Positions 42,430 to 51,183 of a DNA stretch of 64,000 bases are shown here, in pieces; positions within the stretch are counted from its first letter, which is position 1, and every line of letters starts with the position of its first letter. The notes under the pieces were generated by a model that made no database searches, was not told the origin of the DNA, and saw nothing but the letters and a program-made list of their open reading frames with translations. Both the position numbers and the translations under genes were made by a program. The stretch lies in contig NZ_QKZO01000002.1 in NCBI RefSeq assembly GCF_003254295.1, positions 1 through 64,000 of the forward strand, given 5' to 3'. The stretch comes from Rhodobacter capsulatus (lineage in GTDB: Bacteria; Pseudomonadota; Alphaproteobacteria; Rhodobacterales; Rhodobacteraceae).

Positions 42430-43197
42430 ATGGACAAGAGCGGACATCGCCCGGTCGTGGGGATCATCGGCAACCGCGGGCTGATCAACGACCGCTATCC
42501 GATCCACGAGGGCGGGCAGATGAATTCCTGCGCCGTGGCCAATGTCGCGGGCTGTCTGCCGCTGCTGATCCCCGCCGATCCGACGATGGTCTCGGTCGCG
42601 GAGCTGATGCGGGTCTGCGACGGGTTTCTGCTGACCGGCGGGCGGCCGAACATCCATCCGTCGGAATATGGTCACGCGGAAACCGACAGGCACGGCACCT
42701 TTGATCGCGCCCGCGATGCGATCACGCTGCCGCTGGTGCGGGCCTGCGTTGCGGCGGGGCAGCCGTTTTTCGGCATCTGCCGCGGCTTTCAGGAGGTGAA
42801 TGTGGCGATGGGTGGCACGCTGCATCCCGAAATCCGCGAATTGCCGGGGCGGATGAACCACCGCATGCCGCCCGAGGGCACGCTGGAAGAGGCCTTCGCG
42901 CTGCGCCATCGGGTGGTGCTGACCCCCGGCGGGCGCTTTGCGCGGCTCTTCGGCACCGAAGAGGTGATGACCAACACCCTGCACGGGCAGGGAATTTGCC
43001 AGCCCGGGGCGCGCATCGTGATCGAGGGTCGGGCCGAGGATGGCACGCCCGAGGCAATTTTCGTGGACGGCGCGGCGGGGTTCACGCTGGCCGTGCAATG
43101 GCATCCCGAGTGGAATGCGGCGAGTGATCCGGTCTCGCGGCCGTTGTTTCAGGCTTTTGGCGAGGCGGTGCGGGATTTTGCCGCCGCGCGCCGGTGA
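42430..43197 (+). CDS. Class I glutamine amidotransferase, gamma-Glu-GABA hydrolase-like
   Basis: A 255-residue peptidase C26-type protein. The catalytic cysteine lies in FFGICRGFQEVNVAMGG (C117), and the His/Glu pair in VQWHPEWNA (about residues 221-226), as in PuuD. The N-terminal GGRPNIHPSEYG is a PuuD-family hallmark. PuuD hydrolyses gamma-glutamyl-GABA in putrescine use; other family members act on related gamma-glutamyl amides, so the substrate is open. No other puu genes are nearby, though two amine-catabolic operons lie 25-35 kb to the left. AAAGGAG precedes the ATG. Confidence 0.85.
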   Translation: MDKSGHRPVVGIIGNRGLINDRYPIHEGGQMNSCAVANVAGCLPLLIPADPTMVSVAELMRVCDGFLLTGGRPNIHPSEYGHAETDRHGTFDRARDAITLPLVRACVAAGQPFFGICRGFQEVNVAMGGTLHPEIRELPGRMNHRMPPEGTLEEAFALRHRVVLTPGGRFARLFGTEEVMTNTLHGQGICQPGARIVIEGRAEDGTPEAIFVDGAAGFTLAVQWHPEWNAASDPVSRPLFQAFGEAVRDFAAARR

Positions 43198-43210
43198 CGG
43201 GCGGCGCAAG

Positions 43211-43232
43211 GGCGTATTTGGACCAAGAAAAA
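43211..43232. repeat. Single arm of the dispersed TATTT...CAAG element
   Basis: GGCGTATTTGGACCAAGAAA lies between the convergent ends of the amidotransferase and AlkD-like genes. It matches one arm of the inverted repeats at 27419 and 59303 (core TATTT, a few bases, CAAG, then A-rich). No second arm is present here. Confidence 0.45.
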
Positions 43233-43239
43233 GCGGAAG

Positions 43240-44079
43240 CTATTTCAGGTATTTCGAGGCTTCCTTGCGGGCAAAGGGCTTGAGCGTTGTGCCGTGCTCG
43301 GCCAGCCAGTCGCGGACCGCCGCGGCATCGTGTTTCGACAGCTCGCGCAGCCACCAGCCGATGGCTTTCTGGATGAACCAGTCGCGGTCGGGGGCGAGGC
43401 GGAGGCACCAGCCCAGCACGCGGGCGCGGGCGGCCTGTTCGGCGGCGTCGGGGTGGTTCGATTTCGTGAAGGGCAGGGTGATCACCAGCGCGGCGCGGCG
43501 GGTCCACATGTTTTCCGCGTCCAGCCAGGTCTCGATCTCGTCGAGCCGTTCGGGCGCGCCCGCCAGCCGCCGCCCGCCCGCATTGCAGGCGTGATCGGCC
43601 GCGGCCCAGGCGTCGAAGCCGGGCACCCAAGCAGCGATGGTGCGCCAGACCGCGTCATCGGGGCGGATGCGCGCCTGTGTCAGCAGTTTCGCCGCCGCGA
43701 TCTTCGCCTCGTGAATGTCGCTGTGCCAGAGCCCGTCGGCCAAGGCGATGCGTTCCTCCAAGGTCGCCTGTGCCCGCCAGAGCCGCGCCATATCCTCGAT
43801 CAGCGGCACCGACACGCCCAGATAACGCCGGTCCACTTTATGATAAGCTGCGGCCCCCAAAGCCTTTTCCGCATCGCCGCAGGCTTCGAGCGCGGCAATC
43901 GCCTCGGCCAGACTGGGGGGCGGGCCAAGGTCGTCTGCCGCCGCCGCTTCCTCGTATTGCGTGTAATCGGCATCCGAGGCGGCATAGGCCGCGGCTTCGG
44001 CGGCAAGGGCCGCTTCCTCCTCGGTCAGCGGCCGGTCTTCGGCGACGATCACCCGGGTTCCGCGTTTGCGTCCCATCAT
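43240..44079 (-). CDS. AlkD-like DNA alkylation repair protein
   Basis: A 279-residue protein made of HEAT-like helical repeats, as in AlkC/AlkD glycosylases: KALGAAAYHKVDRRYLGVSV, then DGLWHSDIHEAKIAAAKLL, DNM-like segments (AENMWTRRAALVITLPFTKS) and the closing PDRDWFIQKAIGWWLRELSK. These enzymes remove N3- and N7-alkylpurines without base flipping; the family call is good, activity is inferred. An acidic alanine-rich N-terminal extension of about 50 residues is unusual. Its ATG overlaps the glmS stop (ATGATG/TGA), so it is the third gene of a glmU-glmS operon, an unexpected partner for a repair gene. Confidence 0.8.
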   Translation of the reverse strand: MMGRKRGTRVIVAEDRPLTEEEAALAAEAAAYAASDADYTQYEEAAAADDLGPPPSLAEAIAALEACGDAEKALGAAAYHKVDRRYLGVSVPLIEDMARLWRAQATLEERIALADGLWHSDIHEAKIAAAKLLTQARIRPDDAVWRTIAAWVPGFDAWAAADHACNAGGRRLAGAPERLDEIETWLDAENMWTRRAALVITLPFTKSNHPDAAEQAARARVLGWCLRLAPDRDWFIQKAIGWWLRELSKHDAAAVRDWLAEHGTTLKPFARKEASKYLK

Positions 44080-45890
44080 TCCACCGTCACGGATTTCGCC
44101 AGATTGCGCGGCTGATCGACATCCGTCCCCTTGGCGATGGCGGTGTGATAGGCGAGCAGTTGCGCGGGCAGCGCATAGAGGATCGGCGCGAAGGGCTCGG
44201 CCACTTCGGGCAGGCGCAGGCTGGCCCAGGTGCCCTCGGCCGCGGTGGCGATGCCCCGCCCGTCGGTGATCAGAAGCACCTTGCCGTGCCGCGCCATCAC
44301 CTCCTGCATGTTCGAGACGGTCTTGTCGAACAGCCGGTCATGCGGGGCGAGAACGATCACCGGAACCATCCGGTCGATGAGCGCGATCGGCCCGTGCTTG
44401 AGCTCGCCCGAGGCATAGCCCTCGGCGTGGATGTAGCTGATTTCCTTGAGTTTCAAGGCGCCTTCCAGCGCCAGCGGATACATCGGCCCGCGTCCGAGGA
44501 AGAGGATGTCCTGCGCCTCGGCGAGCTGGCCCGCAAGTTTCGCGATCTCGTCGGAGGTGGAGAGCGCCGCATTCATCAGCCCGGGCAGGGCGCGCAGCGT
44601 TTCCAGATGGCCCGCCAGCTGATCGGGGCTCAGATGGCCGCGGTCGATCCCCGCCTTCAGCGCCATCACGGCGAGCGCCAGAAGCTGGCAGGTGAAGGCC
44701 TTGGTCGAGGCGACACCGACTTCGACGCCCGCCAGGATCGGCAGCGCCAGATCGGCCTCGCGCGCGATCGAGGAGGTGGGCACGTTCACCACGGCGATGG
44801 TTTTTTGAACCTTTTCCGTGCAATAGCGCAAAGCGGCCAAGGTGTCCGCGGTCTCGCCCGATTGGCTGACGAAGATCGCATAGCTGTTTGCGGGCAGCGG
44901 CGGCTCGCGGTAGCGGAACTCGGAGGCCACGTCGATTTCGCAGGGCAGGCCCGCCAGTTGCTCGAACCAGTATTTCGCCACCGAACAGGCGTAGAACGCC
45001 GTGCCGCAGGCCACCAGCGTCAGCCGCTCAAGGCCGGAAAAATCCAGCTCGGCCGGAAGGTTGACGCCATCTTGCGTCAGGTAATGGCGCAGCGCATCGC
45101 CCAGAACCACCGGCTGTTCGGCGATTTCCTTGGCCATGAAATGCTTGTAGCCCGCCTTTTCGACCCGAGTCGAGGACAGGTCGATCCGGGTTTCTTCCCG
45201 GTTCGCCCGCCGCCCCTCGGCGTCGAAGATCTCGGCCCCCCGACGGGTGACGAAGGCATGATCGCCCTCGGCCAGATAGGTGATACGGTCGGTGAAGGGC
45301 GAGAGCGCGATCGCATCGGAGCCCACGAACATCTCGCCGTCCCCGTGCCCGATGGCCAGGGGCGAGCCCTTGCGGGCAGCGATCATCAGATCGTCCTCGC
45401 CCTCGAAGAGCCACAAGAGCGCGAAGGCGCCCTCGAGCTTTTGCAGCGTTGCCACCGCGGCCTCGCGCACCGACAGGCCGCGGTCGATGAAGAGCCGCGT
45501 CATCAGCGCCACGGTCTCGGTGTCGGTCTGGGTTTCGGGCGCGATCCCGGCCTTGGCCAGTTCGGCGCGCAGCGCGCGGAAATTCTCGATGATGCCGTTA
45601 TGCACCACCGCCACCGGCCCCGAGCGATGCGGATGCGCATTGACCGTGGTGGCCGCCCCATGCGTCGCCCAGCGGGTGTGACCGATGCCCGCCTTGCCCG
45701 CGAGCGGTTCATGCACCAGAAGATCGGAGAGGTTCACCAGCTTGCCCACGGCGCGGCGCCGGTCAAGTTTGCCGTCGTTTACCGTGGCGATGCCCGCCGA
45801 GTCATAGCCGCGATATTCCAGCCGCTTGAGGCTTTCCACCAGCAGCGGCGCCACTTCGTGATTGCCCAGAACGCCAATGATCCCGCACAT
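44076..45890 (-). CDS. glmS: Glutamine:fructose-6-phosphate aminotransferase
   Basis: A 604-residue cytoplasmic enzyme that makes glucosamine-6-phosphate, feeding peptidoglycan and LPS. The catalytic N-terminal cysteine is Cys2 in MCGIIGVLG, followed by LEYRGYDSAGIA and the glutaminase residues GHTRWATHGAAT. Two SIS domains follow (LVACGTAFYACSVAKYWFE, and FVSQSGETADTLAALR), ending with the canonical KSVTVE tail. The ATG directly abuts the glmU TAA (no gap), and the AlkD-like gene overlaps the 3' end. I saw no GlmY/GlmZ-like or ribozyme structure in the DNA available around it. Confidence 0.97.
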   Translation of the reverse strand: MCGIIGVLGNHEVAPLLVESLKRLEYRGYDSAGIATVNDGKLDRRRAVGKLVNLSDLLVHEPLAGKAGIGHTRWATHGAATTVNAHPHRSGPVAVVHNGIIENFRALRAELAKAGIAPETQTDTETVALMTRLFIDRGLSVREAAVATLQKLEGAFALLWLFEGEDDLMIAARKGSPLAIGHGDGEMFVGSDAIALSPFTDRITYLAEGDHAFVTRRGAEIFDAEGRRANREETRIDLSSTRVEKAGYKHFMAKEIAEQPVVLGDALRHYLTQDGVNLPAELDFSGLERLTLVACGTAFYACSVAKYWFEQLAGLPCEIDVASEFRYREPPLPANSYAIFVSQSGETADTLAALRYCTEKVQKTIAVVNVPTSSIAREADLALPILAGVEVGVASTKAFTCQLLALAVMALKAGIDRGHLSPDQLAGHLETLRALPGLMNAALSTSDEIAKLAGQLAEAQDILFLGRGPMYPLALEGALKLKEISYIHAEGYASGELKHGPIALIDRMVPVIVLAPHDRLFDKTVSNMQEVMARHGKVLLITDGRGIATAAEGTWASLRLPEVAEPFAPILYALPAQLLAYHTAIAKGTDVDQPRNLAKSVTVE

Positions 45891-47237
45891 TTACGCGCCT
45901 TTCTTCTGCGCGGCCTTTTTCGCGCGCAGCATCTCGAACAGTTTTACCGCCAGTCCCGGTTTCGTCACCTGCTTCGCCCGCCCCAGCGCGACGGCGCCCG
46001 GCGGCACATCCTCGGTGATCGTCGAGCCCGAGCCCGTCAGCGCGCCATCGCCCACCGTCACCGGCGCCACCAGCATCGTATCCGAGCCGATGAAGACATT
46101 GGCGCCGATCGTCGTGCGGTGCTTGAACACGCCGTCATAATTGCAGGTGATCGTGCCCGCGCCGATATTGGTGCATTCGCCCACATCGGCATCGCCCAGA
46201 TAGCTCAGATGCCCGGCCTTGACGCCCTCGCCGAGGATCGAATTCTTCACCTCGACGAAATTGCCGATATGCACATCCTCGGCCAGTTCCGTCCCGCCGC
46301 GCAGCCGCGCAAAGGGCCCGACAGAGGCCCCGCGCGAGATGTGGCAATCTTCCAGATGACAGAAAGCCTCGATCGTGGCCCCGCTTTCGATCGTCACATC
46401 GGGGCCGAAGACGATGTTCGGCCCCAGCACGACATCGCGGCCGATGCAGGTGTTCAGCGCGAAATAAACCGTGGACGGATCGACCATCGTCACGCCGGTT
46501 TCCAGCGCCTCGGCGCGGGCGCGGGCCTGAAAGGCGGCCTCGGCGGCGGCCAGTTCGGCGCGGGTGTTGATGCCCAGCGTCTCGGCCTCGTCGCAGCGCA
46601 CCACCTCGGCCACATGGCCCTTGGCGCGGGCATTGGCCACGATGTCGGTCAGGTAATATTCCCCCGCCGCATTGTCGTTGGAAAGCGCGCGCACAAGGCT
46701 TGCCAAAAGCCCGGCATCGCAGCAGATCACCCCGGAATTGCAAAGGGTTATCGCGCGTTCTTCCGCCGTTGCATCCTTGAATTCGACGATCCGCTCCAGC
46801 CGGTCGCCCGTTGCGATCAGCCGCCCGTAGCGGCCCGGATCGGCGGCCTCGAAGCCCAGAACGACGACATCGGCCGTGCTTTCGACCAGCCGTTCCAGCG
46901 TTTCCGCCGCGATGAAGGGGGTGTCGCCGTAAAGCACGACCACCTTGCCCTCGAAGGTCGCCAGCTGCGCCAGCGCCTGCGCCACCGCATGGCCGGTGCC
47001 CAGCTGTTCGGCCTGCAGCGCGATCTCGGCCTCGGGTTCGATCTTGCGCGCGGCCTTTTCGACCAGATCGGCGCCATGGCCGACGACGACCACCACCCGC
47101 TCGGGATCAAGCCTGCGCCCGGCCGCCAGCGCATGTGCCAGAAGCGGCGCGCCGCCCAGACGGTGCAGCACCTTCGGCAAGTCGGAATTCATCCGGGTTC
47201 CTTGCCCGGCGGCAAGGACAATCAGGGCAATGGCCAT
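45891..47237 (-). CDS. glmU: Bifunctional GlcNAc-1-P uridyltransferase / GlcN-1-P acetyltransferase
   Basis: A 448-residue two-domain enzyme making UDP-GlcNAc. The N-terminal nucleotidyltransferase has VLAAGQGTRMNSDLPKVLHR and VLYGDTPFIAAETL; the C-terminal left-handed beta-helix shows hexapeptide repeats (VVLGPNIVFGPDVTIESGAT) and the acetyltransferase residues in FVEVKNSILGEGVKAGHLSY and GTITCNYDGVFKHRT. The TAA stop touches the glmS ATG, giving tight coupling of the two steps toward UDP-GlcNAc. It diverges from gph, sharing a 115-bp region with a 21-bp tandem repeat. Confidence 0.97.
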   Translation of the reverse strand: MAIALIVLAAGQGTRMNSDLPKVLHRLGGAPLLAHALAAGRRLDPERVVVVVGHGADLVEKAARKIEPEAEIALQAEQLGTGHAVAQALAQLATFEGKVVVLYGDTPFIAAETLERLVESTADVVVLGFEAADPGRYGRLIATGDRLERIVEFKDATAEERAITLCNSGVICCDAGLLASLVRALSNDNAAGEYYLTDIVANARAKGHVAEVVRCDEAETLGINTRAELAAAEAAFQARARAEALETGVTMVDPSTVYFALNTCIGRDVVLGPNIVFGPDVTIESGATIEAFCHLEDCHISRGASVGPFARLRGGTELAEDVHIGNFVEVKNSILGEGVKAGHLSYLGDADVGECTNIGAGTITCNYDGVFKHRTTIGANVFIGSDTMLVAPVTVGDGALTGSGSTITEDVPPGAVALGRAKQVTKPGLAVKLFEMLRAKKAAQKKGA

Positions 47238-47311
47238 GGGAACGCCTTTTCTTCTGCTCTCGCCTGTTTTACCGATACCCTATCTCGCTGCAAGAGGGCG
47301 AGGATCACGCA

Positions 47312-47353
47312 ATCTTTCGCGGGCGTAACAGTATCTTTCGGGGGCGCATAGAG
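47312..47353. repeat. 21-bp tandem repeat in the glmU-gph divergent region
   Basis: ATCTTTCGCGGGCGTAACAG is followed at a 21-bp period by ATCTTTCGGGGGCGCATAG, about 80 percent identical, immediately upstream of the gph GTG start. The two-turn period could place two protein-binding sites on one face of the helix, or reflect a chance duplication in the leader. Confidence 0.45.
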
Positions 47354-48027
47354 TGGCAACGGTGGTTTTCGATCTGGACGGCACGCTGGCCGATACCTCG
47401 GCCGATCTGATCGCGGCGGCGAATGCCTGTTTCGTCGCCCGGGGCCTCGAGCCGGTGCTTGACCCGGTGGCGGATGCGCTGACCGCCTTTCAGGGCGGGC
47501 GGGCGATGCTGGCGCTTGGCCATGCACGGCTTGGCACGCCAGATCCCGCACCGCTGGTGAACGAGGATTACTTCCGCCTGCTTCTGCATTACGGCGAGAA
47601 TATCTGCGTGCACTCAAGGCTTTATCCGGGGGCCGCCGGGGCGGTGGCAACGCTCAGGGCGGCCGGTTACCGCACCGCGATCTGCACCAACAAGCCCGAG
47701 GCGCTGGCGGTGCAGCTGCTGGATGCTTTGGGGGTCGCGTCGCTTTTCGATGCGCTGGTCGGCGCCGACACGCTGCCCACGCGCAAGCCCGATCCCGCGC
47801 CCTATCACGCCGCGGTGACGCGGGCGGGCGGCACGGTCGCGCGATCCTTGCTCGTGGGCGACACCGTGACCGATCGCGAGACCGCCCGCGCCGCGGGCGT
47901 GCCCTGTCTGCTTGTGGCTTTCGGTCCCGAGGGCCGGGCGATCGAACGCCTTGCCCCCGAGGCGATGCTGGACAGTTTCGCCGATCTGGCCCTGCGCGTG
48001 GCGCAATTCCTGCCGCGCCATGGCTGA
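47353..48027 (+). CDS. gph: Phosphoglycolate phosphatase (HAD family)
   Basis: A 224-residue HAD-superfamily phosphatase that removes 2-phosphoglycolate, a by-product of Rubisco oxygenation and DNA repair. Motif I VVFDLDGTLAD (nucleophile D7), motif II ICTNKPEAL, motif III KPDPAPYHAAV and motif IV VGDTVTDRETARAAG are all present, with a helical cap (about residues 15-85). The start is GTG at 47353, directly downstream of a 21-bp tandem repeat, and no strong ribosome site is visible. The MFS exporter gene overlaps its 3' end by 8 nt. Gph fits; related HAD phosphatases with other sugar-phosphate substrates remain possible. Confidence 0.87.
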   Translation: MATVVFDLDGTLADTSADLIAAANACFVARGLEPVLDPVADALTAFQGGRAMLALGHARLGTPDPAPLVNEDYFRLLLHYGENICVHSRLYPGAAGAVATLRAAGYRTAICTNKPEALAVQLLDALGVASLFDALVGADTLPTRKPDPAPYHAAVTRAGGTVARSLLVGDTVTDRETARAAGVPCLLVAFGPEGRAIERLAPEAMLDSFADLALRVAQFLPRHG

Positions 48028-49231
48028 CGTGCCAAACCCCCGCCGCGCGACGGTCTTCATCCTGATCGTCGTCTTCTTCGACATGGCCGGGCTCGGGTTG
48101 ATCCTGCCGGTCCTGCCGCATCTGATCGAGGATGTGGGCGGGCTGCAGCTGCAGGATGCGGCGCAGGTCGGGGGCTGGCTCTATGCGGTCTATTCGCTGG
48201 CGCTGTTCCTGACGGCGCCGCTTCTGGGGGCGCTCTCCGACCGTTTCGGACGGCGGCCGCTTCTGCTTTTGTCGCTGGCCGGGCTTTGCGTCGATTACGT
48301 CCTTTGCGCGCTGGCGCCCTCGCTGTTGTGGCTTTTCCTTGCGCGGATCGTGGCGGGGATCTGCGGCGCGACGCAGGGCATCGCCAATGCCTATGTCGCC
48401 GATTTCACCGCGCCCGAAGACCGCGCCCGCGCCTTTGGCTGGCTTGGCGCGGCGCTGGGGCTGGGCTTCGTGCTCGGCCCGGCGTTGGGCGGGTTGCTCG
48501 GCGCCTTTGGGCCGCGGGTGCCGTTCTGGGCCGCCGCGGCGCTGGCGGCGCTCAATTTGCTCTGGGGTCTCAGGGCCTTGCCCGAAACCCTTGCGCCCGA
48601 GAACCGCCGCGCCGTGGTCTGGCGCGAGGCGAACCCGTTCGGCATCCTCACCGTCTTTCGCCGCCACAAGGGGGTGCTGCCGCTCGTCGCGATCTACGGG
48701 CTCTATTTCTTCGCCTCGGCGGTCTATCCGGCGGTCTGGTCCTATTGGGGGATCGCGAAATTCGGCTGGTCCGAACTGACCATCGGCGTCTCGCTGGCCG
48801 CTTTCGGCATCGTCTGGGCGCTGTTTCAGGGGCTTTTCACCGGCCCCGTGGTCGCGCGCATCGGCGAGCGGCGGGCGGCGCTTCTGGGCCTTGCCATCGC
48901 CGCTCTGGCCGCCGCCGGCTACGGGCTTGTGCCCGGGATCATCGGCGTCGTCGTGCTGTTGATCTTCCACGGCCCCGAGGGATTTGCGCAACCGGCGCTG
49001 ACCGCGATGATGTCGGCGCGGGTGCCCGAAGGTGAACAGGGCGCGCTGCAGGGCGGGCTGGGCGCGGTCACCAACCTGATGATGCTGGCCGGAACGCTGT
49101 TCTTCGCCCAGGTCTTCGGCTATTTCCTTTCGGATGCGGCGCCGGTGCGAAGCCCCGATGCCGCCTATTTCGCCGCGGCGGCGCTGCTGGCGGTGCCCTT
49201 CGTGATGCTGCTGCGCAGGAAAGAGACATGA
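48020..49231 (+). CDS. MFS drug/metabolite exporter, TetA-like
   Basis: A 403-residue major facilitator with 12 helices. The helix 2-3 loop GALSDRFGRRPLLLLSLAG is the MFS signature, and helix 5 contains GAALGLGFVLGPALGGLLGA, the antiporter motif. N-terminal ATVFILIVVFFDMAGLGLIL is typical of the TetA/tetracycline-exporter-like branch (DHA1). The start is the ATG at 48020, overlapping the gph stop by 8 nt; the longer upstream frame is a shadow. The DegT-type gene overlaps its stop by 4 nt, so gph, the exporter and the PLP enzyme form one coupled operon. The substrate is unknown; tetracycline should not be assumed. Confidence 0.87.
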   Translation: MADVPNPRRATVFILIVVFFDMAGLGLILPVLPHLIEDVGGLQLQDAAQVGGWLYAVYSLALFLTAPLLGALSDRFGRRPLLLLSLAGLCVDYVLCALAPSLLWLFLARIVAGICGATQGIANAYVADFTAPEDRARAFGWLGAALGLGFVLGPALGGLLGAFGPRVPFWAAAALAALNLLWGLRALPETLAPENRRAVVWREANPFGILTVFRRHKGVLPLVAIYGLYFFASAVYPAVWSYWGIAKFGWSELTIGVSLAAFGIVWALFQGLFTGPVVARIGERRAALLGLAIAALAAAGYGLVPGIIGVVVLLIFHGPEGFAQPALTAMMSARVPEGEQGALQGGLGAVTNLMMLAGTLFFAQVFGYFLSDAAPVRSPDAAYFAAAALLAVPFVMLLRRKET

Positions 49232-50424
49232 CGGACACGGTCTTCACCGGCAATTTCACCCAGCAGGAACCGATCGACGAGGCCGCCATCGCCGCCGCCG
49301 TCGCCCTGCTGCGTTCGGGGCGGCTGCATCGCTACAATGTCGCGCCCGGCGAGATCGGTGCGGCGGCGGCGCTGGAGGTTGAATTCGCCGCCTTTACCGG
49401 GGCGAAATACTGCCTCGCCGTCGCATCGGGCGGCTATGCGATGGGCTGCGCTTTGCGCGCCGCGGGGGTTGGCCCGGGGGATCGCGTCTTGACGAATGCC
49501 TTCACGCTGGCGCCGGTGCCCGGGGCGATTGCGGCGCTTGGCGCCGAGCCGGTTTTCGTGGAAGTCACCGAGGATCTGGTGATCGACCTTGAAGACCTTG
49601 ATCTGAAAGCCAAAACCACAGGCGCGCGGGTGCTTTTGCTGTCACACATGCGCGGCCATATCTGCGACATGGACCGGCTGATGGAGAGTGCGACCGCCGC
49701 CGGGCTTCTGGTGATCGAGGATTGCGCCCATACGATGGGGGCGCGCTGGCGCGGCGTGCAATCCGGGCGGCATGGGGCGGTGGGCTGTTATTCGACGCAG
49801 ACCTACAAGCACATGAATTCGGGCGAGGGCGGGCTGATCGTCTCGGACGATCCCGTCATGATGGCGAAAATGATCCTGCTTTCAGGGTCTTACATGCTTT
49901 ATTCCCGCCATGCCGCCGCCCCGCCGCCCGAGGTCTTCGAAGGGCTGAAATATGACACGCCCAATGTCTCGGGGCGGATGGACAACCTGCGCGCGGCGAT
50001 CTTGCGGCCGCAGATCCCGACGCTGCCGGACCGGATCGGGCGCTGGAATGCGCTGTACCGGGCGCTGGAGGCGGGGCTTTTTGCCACGCCGGGGCTGCGG
50101 CTGATCGCCCGGCCCCAGGCCGAAGCCTTTGTCGGCTCGTCCTTCCAGTTCCTTTTGCCCGGCTGGGCGGGCGATCGCATTCTTTCCCTCGTGAAGGCTT
50201 GCGCCGCGCGGGGGGTGGAGCTGAAATGGTTCGGGGCAAAGGAGCCCGTCGCCTTCACCTCGCGCCATCAAAGCTGGCGCTTTGCCCCCGCGCAGGCGCT
50301 GCCGCGCACCGATGCGGTGCTGGCCGGGCTGCTCGATCTGCGGCTGCCGCTCACCTTCTGCGAGGCCGATGCGGCGCTGATTGCCCGTATTGTCGATGAC
50401 GAAGTCCGCCGTCTTCAGCGCTGA
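49228..50424 (+). CDS. DegT/DnrJ/EryC1/StrS-family PLP enzyme
   Basis: A 398-residue fold-type I PLP protein of the sugar-aminotransferase family. The Schiff-base lysine is in GCYSTQTYKHMNSGEGGLIV, the cofactor aspartate/histidine segment is VIEDCAHTMGARWRG, and AFTGAKYCLAVASGGYAMGC holds the phosphate loop. Usual members aminate nucleotide keto-sugars for LPS or antibiotics, but no other sugar-biosynthesis genes lie here; the gene follows the MFS exporter with a 4-nt overlap. The substrate is therefore open, possibly a metabolite that the exporter then secretes. Its 3' end overlaps the convergent pseudo-receiver gene by 10 nt. Confidence 0.84.
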   Translation: MTDTVFTGNFTQQEPIDEAAIAAAVALLRSGRLHRYNVAPGEIGAAAALEVEFAAFTGAKYCLAVASGGYAMGCALRAAGVGPGDRVLTNAFTLAPVPGAIAALGAEPVFVEVTEDLVIDLEDLDLKAKTTGARVLLLSHMRGHICDMDRLMESATAAGLLVIEDCAHTMGARWRGVQSGRHGAVGCYSTQTYKHMNSGEGGLIVSDDPVMMAKMILLSGSYMLYSRHAAAPPPEVFEGLKYDTPNVSGRMDNLRAAILRPQIPTLPDRIGRWNALYRALEAGLFATPGLRLIARPQAEAFVGSSFQFLLPGWAGDRILSLVKACAARGVELKWFGAKEPVAFTSRHQSWRFAPAQALPRTDAVLAGLLDLRLPLTFCEADAALIARIVDDEVRRLQR

Positions 50425-51167
50425 TCGCCCAGCAGCCGCTCCTGCCAGGCGGCATTGTTGATCGGCGCCTCGACCAGCGCGAATTCGAAACTGGCGAAAG
50501 CGCAGGGCAGGCGCAGCGTGATATCGGCCAGCACCAGCCGCTCGGTGCCGAAATCATGCGTCTCGACCTCTTCGCTCAGCAGCACCACCGCGATGTCGGG
50601 GCGGCCAAGCCGCAGCCGCATCAGCGGCTCCGTCATCTCCGAGATCCCGCCCAGCGTGTCTAGATCGACCAGCAAAAGCGCGCCCTGCGGTGCCGACCAG
50701 ACCGGCGCGGTCGGGTGCAGCGCGCCGATGCGGCGGAACGGCAGGCCGTGATCGGCCAGCCAGTCAAGGCAGGAAAGCCCCGCGCCGCCGCGATGCGACA
50801 GGACATAGACGACCGAGACCGCGTCTTCGTCGAGGCCGTAAAAGCGGGCGGCGGCGGGGGCGACCGCGACCGGCACCGGCGCGAAGCCCCGCAGGGCGGC
50901 GGTGGGGGTGATCGCCGGAGCCGTGGCGGACCGGTGCCGGGCCGGCGCCGCTGCGGCGGCGCGACCGATGCGCTGAAGGCCGATGCCGGGCGCGATGCCC
51001 GCGGTCCCGAGCGGCTGATCGGCGGCGGCGATCACCGCGGCGGGCCAACCCGGGGCGCTCGGCGCCGGGCTCAGCGCGGCACGCAGCCGGACCAGGACCC
51101 GGCCCAGCCAGGGCCCGAAAACCGCAGCCGCCGCAACGGGTTGCGAGGATGTATGCGTCCAGACCAT
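50415..51167 (-). CDS. Pseudo-receiver domain protein near the hybrid kinase
   Basis: A 250-residue protein. Residues 1-105 are low-complexity, alanine- and proline-rich. Residues 115-250 look like a response-regulator receiver that has lost its chemistry: the acidic pair expected after the first strand is replaced (VVYVLSHRGGAG), the phosphoacceptor position is kept in ALLLVDLDTLGG, the conserved Thr/Ser is VVLLSEE, and the lysine is replaced (DITLRLP). NNAAWQERLL closes it. GGGAGG precedes the ATG. A palindrome and one copy of the shared 12-mer lie in its upstream region. A regulatory binding partner of the adjacent kinase is a plausible but untested role. Confidence 0.65.
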   Translation of the reverse strand: MVWTHTSSQPVAAAAVFGPWLGRVLVRLRAALSPAPSAPGWPAAVIAAADQPLGTAGIAPGIGLQRIGRAAAAAPARHRSATAPAITPTAALRGFAPVPVAVAPAAARFYGLDEDAVSVVYVLSHRGGAGLSCLDWLADHGLPFRRIGALHPTAPVWSAPQGALLLVDLDTLGGISEMTEPLMRLRLGRPDIAVVLLSEEVETHDFGTERLVLADITLRLPCAFASFEFALVEAPINNAAWQERLLGDQR

Positions 51168-51183
51168 GCGGCCCTCCCAGTGC

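Noticed and set aside
43677-47351. 1224-residue open frame on the plus strand
   Set aside because: It is antisense to glmS and glmU; composition again is that of a GC-rich shadow.
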